A stretch of DNA of 64,000 nucleotides from positions 1-64,000 of IMG/VR virus record IMGVR_UViG_3300009183_000083, one strand, 5' to 3'. Positions 33,577 to 42,986 of this stretch are shown one piece after another. Position numbers and translations under genes: made by a program. The DNA is from a virus. Each line of letters begins with the position of its first letter. Within the stretch, counting starts at the first letter, position 1. The notes beneath the pieces were generated by a model. The model had not been told where the DNA came from and made no database searches. It saw only the letters and a program-made list of their open reading frames with translations.

Positions 33577-33764
33577 TTAATCCCTTTGACCACACAGATT
33601 TAGGAACGAAATTTTTCTTAGGAATAGGCGCACCTATAGCAAGCCTGTTTCTAAACATTGTCCCAGCAGAAATTAACCCTTGGCTGCAAACAGTAGCTTT
33701 GATCACTGCCATCATCGTTTCCACTCTCAGTGCCATATCGATTATAACAAAAAACCTAAAATAA
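33573..33764 (+). CDS. holin-like membrane protein, 63 aa
   Basis: Two hydrophobic segments (about 13-30, FLGIGAPIASLFLNIV, and 36-58, LQTVALITAIIVSTLSAISI) with a short positively charged C-terminus (ITKNLK). Size and location before the endolysin fit a small holin. Coupled by ATGA to the FN3 gene. Confidence 0.55.
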   Translation: MINPFDHTDLGTKFFLGIGAPIASLFLNIVPAEINPWLQTVALITAIIVSTLSAISIITKNLK

Positions 33765-33768
33765 TATT

Positions 33769-33927
33769 ATGAACCTAATTATTGAAAAACTAAAAGAAGA
33801 AAGCACATGGAAAGGAATCATTGCACTAGCAATGGCATTTGGTTTGCAGTTGGACCCAGAATTGCAGAACAGCATTCTTATTGTTGGATTGGCTGTTATG
33901 GGGTTAATTAACATTAAAGCAAAATGA
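33769..33927 (+). CDS. small membrane protein, holin or anti-holin candidate, 52 aa
   Basis: Starts MNLIIEKLKEESTWKGIIAL, with two possible membrane segments (GIIALAMAFGLQL and NSILIVGLAVMGLINI) around an LDPEL turn. Four bases of overlap (ATGA) with the next gene. Too short for family assignment, but typical for lysis cassettes. Confidence 0.6.
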   Translation: MNLIIEKLKEESTWKGIIALAMAFGLQLDPELQNSILIVGLAVMGLINIKAK

Positions 33928-34064
33928 AAACACTCACCGCACTCATCACTATTGTAGGACTTAGTTCTTGCACAGTTACAAACAATCCAGATGGAACGTT
34001 TAAAGCATCAATGGACTCCGCGTCAGCAATAGCAATTGCTAATCAAATGTTTGCAGACAAATGA
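33924..34064 (+). CDS. small lipoprotein, outer-spanin-like, 46 aa
   Basis: Signal peptide MKTLTALITIVGLSSC with a lipobox-like LSSC (Cys16). The mature part is only 31 residues. It overlaps both neighbours by ATGA. Its place beside a single-TM gene and the endolysin suggests an o-spanin-like role, but the short mature part makes this tentative. Confidence 0.55.
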   Translation: MKTLTALITIVGLSSCTVTNNPDGTFKASMDSASAIAIANQMFADK

Positions 34065-34201
34065 TTACCTTTTGCATGTTGATCTTGAAATGGCTGCTGC
34101 TCCTTCTGGGGGCAGCAGCTGTAATTGCGGTAGTTTTATTGGCCGCTGTAATTTTTCTGGATTATCATGTGGACCGAATAGAAAAAGATAAAAAACCATA
34201 A
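34061..34201 (+). CDS. single-TM protein, inner-spanin-like or holin, 46 aa
   Basis: A very hydrophobic helix of about 25 residues (KWLLLLLGAAAVIAVVLLAA) is followed by a short charged tail (DYHVDRIEKDKKP). Overlaps the lipoprotein gene by ATGA. An i-spanin or an extra holin is plausible. Confidence 0.55.
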   Translation: MITFCMLILKWLLLLLGAAAVIAVVLLAAVIFLDYHVDRIEKDKKP

Positions 34202-34213
34202 TTTTTTAAAACA

Positions 34214-34801
34214 ATGATTCCTATTCCCAGAAACAAACCACAAGCATCTTTGTCGGTTGTTATGGATTCTGCTAAACAAGAATGGAACAAATTTAACGAA
34301 GAAGATTTGTTCCCTGAAACTTTTGTGTTAGCTGTCCGAGGGTATTTTTCTAAAACTATTGGTGAAGTTGGAAATGACATCAATGTTTATGATGATGCTC
34401 ATTTTATTGTTTCTCCACTTGGTATTAGTGCATGGAACTCCAACGTTGATCCAACTCGTTATGGTTGGAACGCAAAAGCGGGGAAGTACATGGCTCGCCT
34501 TTCGGTAGGTTGTTGGAAATTTCAAAGTCTTATTCATCGCGGAAAATATCAAGCTTTTGGACAAGGAGACAATTTGGTAAAAGTAGACAGGGTTAGAGCT
34601 GATGAAAGCGTTGCGCGTGTTGAGACAGGGCTATTTGGAATCAATGATCATCTTGGAGGCGTGAATGGAACCTCCTCAGAAGGCTGTATGACGCATCCTC
34701 CTCAGCAATGGAATGGTTACCGTAAGAAGTTAAATGAAGTCCTTGCTTTAGCCAGCCTAAAACAGTTTGACTTTATTTTGGTTGAAGGACCAATAAATTG
34801 A
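34214..34801 (+). CDS. endolysin candidate, L,D-transpeptidase-like, 195 aa
   Basis: The C-terminal third has GINDHLGGVNGTSSEGCMTH (about 141-160). Its HxxG...SxGC pattern is the catalytic motif of YkuD-type L,D-transpeptidases and related phage peptidoglycan enzymes, with Cys as nucleophile. The N-terminal part is not recognised. Following holin- and spanin-like genes, it most likely cuts or remodels peptidoglycan. A copy of the dispersed motif (34747-34761) is inside it. Confidence 0.6.
   Translation: MIPIPRNKPQASLSVVMDSAKQEWNKFNEEDLFPETFVLAVRGYFSKTIGEVGNDINVYDDAHFIVSPLGISAWNSNVDPTRYGWNAKAGKYMARLSVGCWKFQSLIHRGKYQAFGQGDNLVKVDRVRADESVARVETGLFGINDHLGGVNGTSSEGCMTHPPQQWNGYRKKLNEVLALASLKQFDFILVEGPIN
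34747..34761 (+). repeat. dispersed near-palindrome, variant TTTAGCCAGCCTAAA
   Basis: A copy near the 3' end of the endolysin candidate. The outer TTTAG/CTAAA arms are perfect. Confidence 0.6.
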
Positions 34802-34833
34802 CATCTGATTAAAATTAATTATTATTGTTTAAT

Positions 34834-36705
34834 ATGGCAACTCGCTCAGATCAACCGCTTAATCAACCTCGGATTGTTGAGGTTTTAGATCCAGGAACAG
34901 GCACTTACACGGTGATGGTGCTAATGCCAACTCACCTTGCCTCAAAGTATCCAGACAAGCCGTGGGGTACAGGGATCGAGTCTATTGGGTTGTCAGCAAA
35001 AGACGCAAATCAATTCCCCGGATATGTATTGGTGGATTTTGAGCCAATAAAAGGATCTCCTGATTTGTTTTGGGTTTTTCAGAATTTGACTAATGCTCCT
35101 TCATGGACAACTAAAAGCACAGGACAAGAAAGTTTAATTCCTCAAAAATACAGAAAACAAATCACTACTGTCCGTACTAAAAAAGAAGTTGTTCCATCAA
35201 CATTGCCACTTGCAATTACTGGTGATCTTACGTCTTCGATAGTAGAGCAGCAAGATAACACAGGTAAAGCTATTCAGGTTAATACAACTGAAGTAATTCA
35301 GGAAAATACAAGTGTTCTTGAGGGAGAAGAATACGGAGCGCTAGTTACACAAACAGTCGAAGAGCTAATTGTTGTAGACGGAACGGATGCAGATTCTGGA
35401 TTAAATGTAATTTCATCTACTGTCAGCCCTTTGGGCAATGGTAAATCAATTAAGCAAACTAAAAAAATTAAGGGTGTTGCATGGCCTGATCCTATTGACA
35501 AAGAGGTTTCAAAAGATGCAGCTGGAATGCCACCACTTCGTTATCGGAAAAACTTAACCCAGACAACAACAACTCGAAAGATTGCGACAAGTGCCATTCC
35601 GACTACCCCGGCACTTATAAACAAAGAGGTAGCCAAGTCGTACAAAAAAGAAACGCCTGATCGCGCTGAAGAAACCTTAGTTGTTCAAGATTTTGTGTTG
35701 AACGCAACATCCGTAGATGAGGCTGTTGAGCAGAAACCTTTTGTTAAAATTGTTTCTACTATGACACCCGGACCTACTGCCGTTGTTCCGTTAACGGGTA
35801 ACGGTTCTGCTAAGTTAGTATGGGAAGGGCCAGATTCAAACATCTATGAGAATATTGCAGAGGTGGCAACTATTAAGGCAGGTCTTAAAGGCGTAGACAC
35901 AGACGCTCGTGAATGGGGCAGTTTAATAACTACCACTAATTACACTAGTTCTTCTTCTGCTCCATCAGGTGGTTCTACTCAGTTAATTTATAATGATGGC
36001 GCAATTAGCATTTATGAAGCAGCTACTTCAGCTGTGTCACTTCTTTCTGGATCTTTTACCTCAGCCGAAAAGACCACTCCAATTTACAAGATTAGTGAAA
36101 CTACGAGTTTTTCATCTAGTGCAACTGCTACTGGAACAAACAATAAAACTAGATTAGTATTTTCACTAGGATCACAAAGAGTATTTGAAAACACAACTAC
36201 TGTTGTTAGTGCAAATTTAACAAAAGTTTATTATTCGGTAATCAATGCTCAAAAACCAAGTGTACTAACTTCTGTTTCAATAGAACCTATGGGAAGAAAA
36301 GCAGATTCAGATGGAAACCCGCGACGTGACAAAGTTTGTGTCAGAGCTATTATTGAAGAAGGTTACAGTGGTTTATTTCCAGCTAAGATTACAGAGTATT
36401 TCACAACAGACCCTTCTGCCGCAGATACTTTTGTACCTTTAATTTTTAAAACTAAAAGAATTGATTATGATGGTATTAATTATCAAGTTTCAATTGGTGA
36501 GACGCTGCATAGTGCAATTGTTTTTAATGACTTAATAGGAACTAACGATCCTGAATATGATTATGGATCTCTTTCTTTAGGATTTCGGACTTTTGAAGCC
36601 ACTGTCCCTAATACTGTTCCAACAGGATGGCAAAATTACGCAATTCAAATTGATCCATTTGAAGATGGATACATTGTTAAAGAGATTCAAATTAAATATT
36701 TGTAA
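34834..36705 (+). CDS. putative tail protein, 623 aa
   Basis: Starts at MATRSDQPLNQPRIVEVLDP; an ATG three codons earlier (34825) is also in frame. The sequence is beta-rich with Thr/Val repeats such as SYKKETPDRAEETLVVQDFV and no enzyme motif. It is the first of four co-oriented overlapping genes. A tail or neck structural protein is likely from position and composition. Confidence 0.55.
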   Translation: MATRSDQPLNQPRIVEVLDPGTGTYTVMVLMPTHLASKYPDKPWGTGIESIGLSAKDANQFPGYVLVDFEPIKGSPDLFWVFQNLTNAPSWTTKSTGQESLIPQKYRKQITTVRTKKEVVPSTLPLAITGDLTSSIVEQQDNTGKAIQVNTTEVIQENTSVLEGEEYGALVTQTVEELIVVDGTDADSGLNVISSTVSPLGNGKSIKQTKKIKGVAWPDPIDKEVSKDAAGMPPLRYRKNLTQTTTTRKIATSAIPTTPALINKEVAKSYKKETPDRAEETLVVQDFVLNATSVDEAVEQKPFVKIVSTMTPGPTAVVPLTGNGSAKLVWEGPDSNIYENIAEVATIKAGLKGVDTDAREWGSLITTTNYTSSSSAPSGGSTQLIYNDGAISIYEAATSAVSLLSGSFTSAEKTTPIYKISETTSFSSSATATGTNNKTRLVFSLGSQRVFENTTTVVSANLTKVYYSVINAQKPSVLTSVSIEPMGRKADSDGNPRRDKVCVRAIIEEGYSGLFPAKITEYFTTDPSAADTFVPLIFKTKRIDYDGINYQVSIGETLHSAIVFNDLIGTNDPEYDYGSLSLGFRTFEATVPNTVPTGWQNYAIQIDPFEDGYIVKEIQIKYL

Positions 36706-37325
36706 TGGGAGACAAAGTAAATGATGCTGCTACTTCTGGTGCTGGAAGAGGAAAAGCAATTAAACGTGATTCTTCGGACAATCGTCCAGTTAATCCAGCT
36801 GCTACTCTTGGAGCTGGAAGAGGCTATGTGCCAGTAAGGATTGGAGTTCATGCAACACCAGAGCGGCGCAGAAATAACGACACTAAAGTAGAAATTACTT
36901 TAACTCCAGATCCTGTAACAGTAAGTGGTGGTGGTGGCTGCAATGGATTTGAACTCACAGCGGGAGGCACTCCTGCCGACCTTAAAGTAAATGTTTCCTC
37001 TGCCTTGATAGCAGGTCAAGAACCAAGTGGGTTCACAGCAGGGTCTAAAGAGTTTTCCGTTTCTTCTTCTGGGGTGATATACGCCCAAATAACGGTCAAC
37101 AGCACTACTGGAGCGATTACTGGAAGAGCCTTGAATTATGGATCAAGCACCCCTGCTAATACCGCTACAGTTTTCTACGAACAGATCGGTACTTACACCG
37201 TGACAGGCATTGGCGATGCGCGAGCTGTCAGTGTTGCAAATTCCCGTTGCGGATCTGTATACGTCAACATCTGCCGAAACTGGTATGCAGCAACAGCACC
37301 TTTCTTTGGTGTTTCATTTTCATGA
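36705..37325 (+). CDS. hypothetical structural protein, 206 aa
   Basis: The N-terminus has two GAGRG-type repeats (ATSGAGRGKAIKRDSSD and ATLGAGRGYVPVRIG). The remainder is Gly/Ser/Thr-rich beta sequence. It overlaps the previous stop (TAATG). Composition suggests a virion surface or tail component. No family recognised. Confidence 0.5.
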   Translation: MGDKVNDAATSGAGRGKAIKRDSSDNRPVNPAATLGAGRGYVPVRIGVHATPERRRNNDTKVEITLTPDPVTVSGGGGCNGFELTAGGTPADLKVNVSSALIAGQEPSGFTAGSKEFSVSSSGVIYAQITVNSTTGAITGRALNYGSSTPANTATVFYEQIGTYTVTGIGDARAVSVANSRCGSVYVNICRNWYAATAPFFGVSFS

Positions 37326-37328
37326 ATT

Positions 37329-38429
37329 ATGGCCGATTCTAATAGTGCTTGTGATTGTTGCAATCAACCGCCGTGTCCTACTCCAACTTTGGAGTTTATT
37401 TCGGTCAGTGCAAACTGCGAAACTACATGCGCGACTGGGGAAATTGAGTGGAATTTACAGGGGAAAATCCAAACAACAACAATCACTCTTGTCGATGGCG
37501 AGTGCAAAATTGAGGAATCTTGTTCTGGAAGCAGAAGTATTACCTATGATAGTTCTGGGAGTACTGGGGGGAGTACCGCAGGAGAGGGGACTTGTTCAGG
37601 TTCGGACACCTTCACGGAAACCACGTCCTTTGATGATGATTGCGAAGGCACAATTATATGTTCGGGCAGTGGTAACTACACCACTACTACCTATAGTGGA
37701 AGCGGTGTAAGTAATACACAGGTGGTCGCATGGACGATCAATGCCGATTGCAGTACGACTTACTCAGACGGAGAGGGGTATGCTATTTGCCCAACCAGTA
37801 CTGTAGTAACACAAAGTCCACCAGCAGGAACCGCCTCCACTGTAACATCGTCGTTGGTTAAATTGGAATGCACATTGCCGCCCTACCCCGCCTATCCAGC
37901 ATTCTTTAACTCTTGGGAATCTCCTCCCGCATTATTGTTAGGACAAGGTCGCTTCCCCACAGCGAAAAGAGATTGGAACGCATTCGTCGCAAGAGTCCCG
38001 ATTGACCCTACCCTGAACGGTGGAGACTCTATTGACGGAGTTCAGGTGGATGCGGGTTCGACGAAGATGGAGCGAAAAATCAAATATCGAATCTGCCATT
38101 GGCCTTCTGGCACTTGCTATCTCAAAGTTTGGATTTCTACTATTTTTACACCCTTGGATGGAACTCCAGAAGCGCCAGTCATTACCAGCTACACTTGGAC
38201 AGGCACCGGAAACCCATGTCTTACTGTTCCCAATGATCCAGTTAATGCCGACTCGCAAAAAATCAACAGTTCAACCACTGAAGTTTTACCCCCTGCGACT
38301 AATGGTACGAAGGAAGTCACCATTCTTAAATGGTCTTGCGTCAATGGCTACGAACCAGACGTTTCAGACCCCGACAACAAACAAAATAACGGATTCCCTG
38401 ACCCAATTTGGGAAGCATCACCACCATGA
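37329..38429 (+). CDS. cysteine-rich tail-region protein, 366 aa
   Basis: More than 15 cysteines, beginning ACDCCNQPPCPTPTLE and with repeated C-(6-12)-C spacing in the first 200 residues, suggest disulphides or metal sites in an exposed beta protein. It ends with a Pro-rich tail. It is GC-richer than the gene before it. Probably a tail or fibre accessory; no family recognised. Confidence 0.5.
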   Translation: MADSNSACDCCNQPPCPTPTLEFISVSANCETTCATGEIEWNLQGKIQTTTITLVDGECKIEESCSGSRSITYDSSGSTGGSTAGEGTCSGSDTFTETTSFDDDCEGTIICSGSGNYTTTTYSGSGVSNTQVVAWTINADCSTTYSDGEGYAICPTSTVVTQSPPAGTASTVTSSLVKLECTLPPYPAYPAFFNSWESPPALLLGQGRFPTAKRDWNAFVARVPIDPTLNGGDSIDGVQVDAGSTKMERKIKYRICHWPSGTCYLKVWISTIFTPLDGTPEAPVITSYTWTGTGNPCLTVPNDPVNADSQKINSSTTEVLPPATNGTKEVTILKWSCVNGYEPDVSDPDNKQNNGFPDPIWEASPP

Positions 38430-38731
38430 AAATTCAAATAAACGAAATTTACAAAATGGCAGCGGAAAGACCAGAAGGTTACGCCGCACATGTTATCTCT
38501 GAAGGTGAAATTGTCGGCGATTACCTTGAGATTTCCAGCGAGTCTCTGGCAAAGCTACGAGCCATTTACCGTCCCACGAAACCAGCACTGAAAGGATTAG
38601 GAGACGTAGTAGCCGCTGTAGCGCAGCCGATAGCTAAAGTTATTGACGTTGTATCTGGAACAAACGTAGCTGGATGTGGCGGTTGCGCTAAAAGACAGGC
38701 TGCGTTAAACGCGGCATTTCCTTTTAAATAA
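38426..38731 (+). CDS. small protein with C-terminal CGGCAKR motif, 101 aa
   Basis: I start it at MKIQINEIYKMAAERPEGYA (38426), overlapping the previous stop by ATGA. The C-terminal GCGGCAKRQAALNAAFP segment is a phrase I have met in small proteins of PVC-type phages and could bind metal through its two cysteines. Function unknown. Confidence 0.6.
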   Translation: MKIQINEIYKMAAERPEGYAAHVISEGEIVGDYLEISSESLAKLRAIYRPTKPALKGLGDVVAAVAQPIAKVIDVVSGTNVAGCGGCAKRQAALNAAFPFK

Positions 38732-38788
38732 TTAAATTGTGTCTAGTCTTGCATATTTTCTAAAAATCAATAACATCTCTAAAACATT

Positions 38789-39445
38789 ATGTCAAAACTG
38801 ATTACCTTTGCAGAAGCTATTGTTCGGTTTGGTCCGCTTGTTACGACAGGGATTGAGATTGAGGATGCAATCCAAGAAGCAGTTGATCGCATTTTTGAAA
38901 TGGGTCGTTGGCCTGGAACTACACGAGAAGTAGAGCTTTTGCAGGCAGATTTTGTTGAAGATGCTGATTCTTTGGAATGGTATTACTTTTTTGACGAGAC
39001 TATTTATGATGGTGCAATTGGCTTTAGAAACATTACGCGCGGCTGGGCAATTGTTGATCAAACTTCTCTTTATAAAGATGGCATTAATATGGGGGATAGG
39101 GAGTGGGTTGATCTTGGAACAATCACAGTGGATGGTGTGGACTTTAGAAAGTATCGCGCCCCTCTAGGGTTTGTTCCATCCACTGGTCCTTATTACGCCC
39201 TGATGAAGCTTGAAGCTCCTAGCCTAAGCATGGACGACTTGATTCCAGTTCAAAGCGTAGCAGCACTTAAATGCGCGATTTTGGCTGTCTCCTCAGAATA
39301 TGCGGGAGACACGGAGAAAGCAACGAATCAATGGCAGTTATTTGATCAATTTATTAAACTTGGTGAACGTCAAGTTTCTGGTCCAAAACGATATTCAATT
39401 GGAATGGATTCTAGCTTAAGGCGTAAACCTCGTCAATTTAACTAA
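38789..39445 (+). CDS. head-tail connector/adaptor-like protein, 218 aa
   Basis: A helix-rich protein with SKLITFAEAIVRFG at the start, EIEDAIQEAVDRIFEMGRW and a C-terminal DTEKATNQWQLFDQFIKLGE helix. The size and the pattern of two helical parts around a beta region resemble podovirus adaptor/tubular-type proteins. It precedes the internal proteins. Function inferred from size and context. Confidence 0.5.
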   Translation: MSKLITFAEAIVRFGPLVTTGIEIEDAIQEAVDRIFEMGRWPGTTREVELLQADFVEDADSLEWYYFFDETIYDGAIGFRNITRGWAIVDQTSLYKDGINMGDREWVDLGTITVDGVDFRKYRAPLGFVPSTGPYYALMKLEAPSLSMDDLIPVQSVAALKCAILAVSSEYAGDTEKATNQWQLFDQFIKLGERQVSGPKRYSIGMDSSLRRKPRQFN

Positions 39446-39463
39446 CTTTACCTAAATAAAATC

Positions 39464-41542
39464 ATGGCCCTTAAATACAGTATGGCTCCCCCGTCTGAAG
39501 GAGAAAGAGCTGCAAAAAGAGAACGCACTACAAATAATCGTATTGATCGTAATTTGCAACGTGCAATGCGAAGTGGATCTCCAGCAGCACGACTTGAAGC
39601 GGGGAAATTGTATCAACAGCGCTCAAATACCCCGGGTTATCAGCAAGGTGGAGGGATTGGTAGTGCAGAAGGGAATAGGGAAAGAGATCGGATAACTGCA
39701 GAAAATTATACAAAGGAAGGATTGCAGCTCAAAAACAATACAAATCAAAATGTTAATCCCGGAACTGCCCAAGATGCAAATGCCATTGAGCAAAAGAATC
39801 CTGCAAATCCAGCAGGAAGACCGTTGCAAAGATCAGAAAGAGCAGCTGGACAAACTCAAGAAGATTTTGTCAATGAGCGGGCTGGCCCTGTTTATAAGGA
39901 AAACGCTGTAGGGCCAGTTGACGTAACAGAGCCACGAGACCCTCGCATTACTGCTGGCAATCAGGTTACGCCATATACAAACACTCCAACTCCTCAAGGT
40001 GGAATGTCTCCAAAAGACTTTGCAACAGATGCGCTCAAAGGTCCTAATATTTATGAAAAAGGCGTAAAACCAGATGATATTGCTAAAGGTCTTGCTGCAA
40101 CACAAGGTGTTGGGAATGCAAGTAATCCTATAAAAACAACTGCTGCGCCTCAAGAAGCGCCAGCAAATACAACAACTACGCCACAAGTAGCGTCAACCGA
40201 CACTATGGCAGATCGAGGTAATTCAAAAATTGCTGGATATCAAAAAGCAACTGCTGATGCTAAAACAAAATTTGCTGATGATTTAAAAAAATACGGAACA
40301 TCAGGAAAAAGATCTCCAGAAAAAGACGCTCAAATTCGTGAGTATGGTAAAACGCTTAATCTTAACGAAGATCAAATTAACGCAGCAATGCGAGGAGATA
40401 CAAAATTAGATGCTAAGTCAGCGGCTGCATCTGCTTCAGCATACGAAAAAAACGCAGCAAATAAAGCTGCAAATACTCCGGAAGCAAGAAACAAAAGGTC
40501 TACTGATGAGTTTAGCAAGGCTTACGGCAACTATCTTAATGGAGAAGGTAAAGGGGCTTCCGAAAAAGAAAGAGCAGCTAAATACAACGAGTTAAAAGGC
40601 AAGGCAACAAAAGATGGATTTGTTGTCACTAAAGAAGCTGAAGATAAAGTATTTGAAGATCGTTTTAATGCAAGAGTTGAAAGAGCTGTGAAATCAGGCA
40701 TGTCTCGCGAAGACGCTATATCAGAAACTTCTAGAAGAGATAACTCTACACAAGAAGTTCTTGATTTAATTCCTGGAGCAAAAAGAGATGTTCAAGCAGC
40801 TATTGATCTTGCCGACATGATGACAGGTTCCAAAGAAGATGCCCTTGGTGATTATAAGGCAAAAGCTGATTCGTTGAGGAAAAAGCGTGGAGCTCCTGCT
40901 ATTTCAGACGCTCAGCGTCAAATTGTTACCGAAGGAAACAATAACATTCAAAGAGAAAACGATCCAACTCTTCAGTCTACTGGTAACCCTTTATATGATG
41001 ATTTAATTAACAAACCAATAAAAGAAGACTTAACCGATGGATCAATCAAAGACGATCCAACTGGATCAATTGAAGATCCATATAAAAACTCTAAATCTTC
41101 TCAACCAAAGATTGATGTGCCACCCATTAATCCAAAAAATAAATCGAAAGAAAAAACGTTTATTGAAGCCGCTTTAAATGACGCTGGATCGGTTTATGAT
41201 TTTGGAAGTGGCGTAACAAAACAAATAATTGATCAAGGTAAATATAACGCTATTGACGCAATTGGTCAAGCCCGCAAAGTTTGGGCTGGAGCTCAAGAAG
41301 TCGGCCCCTCAATGCTTACTCAGTTTTTGCCGGGAGATGTAGGTGAATGGTCAGAAAAAAAATCCAAGGAAAATTTTCAAAATCTTGGAAAACGTTCTCA
41401 AAAAATTGATGCCTCAACAAAAAATCTAAAAGATGCTTTGGATTCACCGCAAGCTTCAGTAAACACAAAACAAAAGATTCAGAAATCTGCTGCAGAAGTT
41501 GTTTCTTATTCTGATAATCTTAATAGATACCTTTTAGCCTGA
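39464..41542 (+). CDS. internal virion protein candidate, 692 aa
   Basis: A long, low-complexity, hydrophilic protein (Asn/Lys/Ala/Gln-rich; RTTNNRIDRNLQRAMRSGSP) without globular domains in the first 450 residues and with a helical C-terminus. Together with the next two genes it resembles the ejected internal protein set of podoviruses. The TGA stop lies inside a copy of the dispersed motif (41533-41547). Function inferred. Confidence 0.5.
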   Translation: MALKYSMAPPSEGERAAKRERTTNNRIDRNLQRAMRSGSPAARLEAGKLYQQRSNTPGYQQGGGIGSAEGNRERDRITAENYTKEGLQLKNNTNQNVNPGTAQDANAIEQKNPANPAGRPLQRSERAAGQTQEDFVNERAGPVYKENAVGPVDVTEPRDPRITAGNQVTPYTNTPTPQGGMSPKDFATDALKGPNIYEKGVKPDDIAKGLAATQGVGNASNPIKTTAAPQEAPANTTTTPQVASTDTMADRGNSKIAGYQKATADAKTKFADDLKKYGTSGKRSPEKDAQIREYGKTLNLNEDQINAAMRGDTKLDAKSAAASASAYEKNAANKAANTPEARNKRSTDEFSKAYGNYLNGEGKGASEKERAAKYNELKGKATKDGFVVTKEAEDKVFEDRFNARVERAVKSGMSREDAISETSRRDNSTQEVLDLIPGAKRDVQAAIDLADMMTGSKEDALGDYKAKADSLRKKRGAPAISDAQRQIVTEGNNNIQRENDPTLQSTGNPLYDDLINKPIKEDLTDGSIKDDPTGSIEDPYKNSKSSQPKIDVPPINPKNKSKEKTFIEAALNDAGSVYDFGSGVTKQIIDQGKYNAIDAIGQARKVWAGAQEVGPSMLTQFLPGDVGEWSEKKSKENFQNLGKRSQKIDASTKNLKDALDSPQASVNTKQKIQKSAAEVVSYSDNLNRYLLA

Positions 41543-41547
41543 CTAAA
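41533..41547 (+). repeat. dispersed 15-bp near-palindrome TTTAGCCTGACTAAA
   Basis: An exact copy. It contains the TGA stop of the 692-aa gene and ends 3 nt before the next ATG. Confidence 0.8.
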
Positions 41548-41550
41548 AAC

Positions 41551-42969
41551 ATGCCAAACTACCAATCTTACACAAACGATAGCGACACTCAGTTTGCCAA
41601 TCAACTTGACAACTATAAATTAGGGACAAGTCGTAGTGGTGGCAGTGATTATGATGAAGCTGTTGGAGCATTCAATACATTGCCTGAGAGCATGGCGGTT
41701 GGACAGATAATGCAAATGCGTCAAGCGGCACAAAACAATAGTTTAAACACGCGCCGTGCAGTGGCTGAAGACAATGTGAAAACAACTGAAGCTAATGAAT
41801 TTGCAGCATTTAATGATAGTTATCAAAACCTAAACCTTGATCCAACTGATTACGAAGGAAATGCAAAAGCATTGGCTAAACTTCAAATACAAAATCCTAA
41901 TAATAAATTAATTAAAGATGCGGCTGATAGCATTCGTGATGCATCACAGAAAATTTTAACTGGTCGCAAACAAAAAAATGATAGTCTGGATATGGATTAT
42001 GATGAGGCAACTCGTGAAATGCGCGAAGAAACTGATCGTTTAAATCGTCAAGCAAACCTTAAAAAAGCGCAAGTGTTGTATGAAACTGCATCTATGGCAG
42101 AAGACGAAATAAATCCAGGTAGTGTAATGTCTAAGGTAACAGGCACTTTGGCAGAAAAACATCCAGAATTAATGGGAGCTGCAGCTTCATGGAATTCTCG
42201 TTATGGGAATAATCCAGAACTGGCAGAGGAAACAAGAGGCATGGCTCGTTTATTAACTGGATTAGGCACGGCAGGTTATTTAGAAGACGCCAATAAATAC
42301 CCAATGGAAAATATTGGAAAAGGGCTTAATTCATTAGCTCCAAAAATTAATTTTGATTATAATCAAACACCTGAAGAAATTGCTGCGTCTTATCAAGCCG
42401 CTGCAAGCTTATATGAGGATTCAGATCCAAGAGATATTGCTCTTGAAAAACTTATTGCTCAACATAAAACTATTCATAACGCTCAAGTTACTCGCAAGGG
42501 TTTAGAAAAAAGTATTACCGAGCTTCTTAGCCAGCAACCTAATATTATGGATGCACAAGCAAAAGCTGACTTTAAAGCTAGAATTGCGGATGTACAAACA
42601 AGAGCTGGAGTTATTACGGGTCAAGTTGAGAAAGACTACAAAGACAGGAAATCACAAGAAGACGCAATTACCAAAGAGCAGACAGAAAGAAAGCTTGAAA
42701 TTCAAGAAGAGAGTCTTGGCATTAGAAGAGATACTGCTAATAGTACTATTGAAAGCAGAGAAGATAAAAGAATTCTTGACGCAAGAAAATTTAAAGAAAA
42801 ACAAAAACTTGCAGAAGAGAAAAATGGTCTTGATGTTTACACACAACTTTCTAAAGACGAAAAATTCAAAAAACTTCCTGCTGAAGAGCAATATAAACTA
42901 CTTAATGATCAAATAAAATTAAAGGCTTCATCTATTCCTAGTTGGAACAGCGCTAATGATAATGAATAA
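41551..42969 (+). CDS. coiled-coil internal virion protein candidate, 472 aa
   Basis: Mostly helical, with a charged coiled-coil region (about 310-440; ARIADVQTRAGVITGQVEKD and Lys/Glu-rich heptads) and a Gln/Asn-rich N-terminus (QIMQMRQAAQNNSLN). It sits between the 692-aa and giant proteins, like internal virion proteins in short-tailed phages. No sequence family recognised. Confidence 0.5.
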   Translation: MPNYQSYTNDSDTQFANQLDNYKLGTSRSGGSDYDEAVGAFNTLPESMAVGQIMQMRQAAQNNSLNTRRAVAEDNVKTTEANEFAAFNDSYQNLNLDPTDYEGNAKALAKLQIQNPNNKLIKDAADSIRDASQKILTGRKQKNDSLDMDYDEATREMREETDRLNRQANLKKAQVLYETASMAEDEINPGSVMSKVTGTLAEKHPELMGAAASWNSRYGNNPELAEETRGMARLLTGLGTAGYLEDANKYPMENIGKGLNSLAPKINFDYNQTPEEIAASYQAAASLYEDSDPRDIALEKLIAQHKTIHNAQVTRKGLEKSITELLSQQPNIMDAQAKADFKARIADVQTRAGVITGQVEKDYKDRKSQEDAITKEQTERKLEIQEESLGIRRDTANSTIESREDKRILDARKFKEKQKLAEEKNGLDVYTQLSKDEKFKKLPAEEQYKLLNDQIKLKASSIPSWNSANDNE

Positions 42970-42986
42970 TTTCAATTACTAAATTT

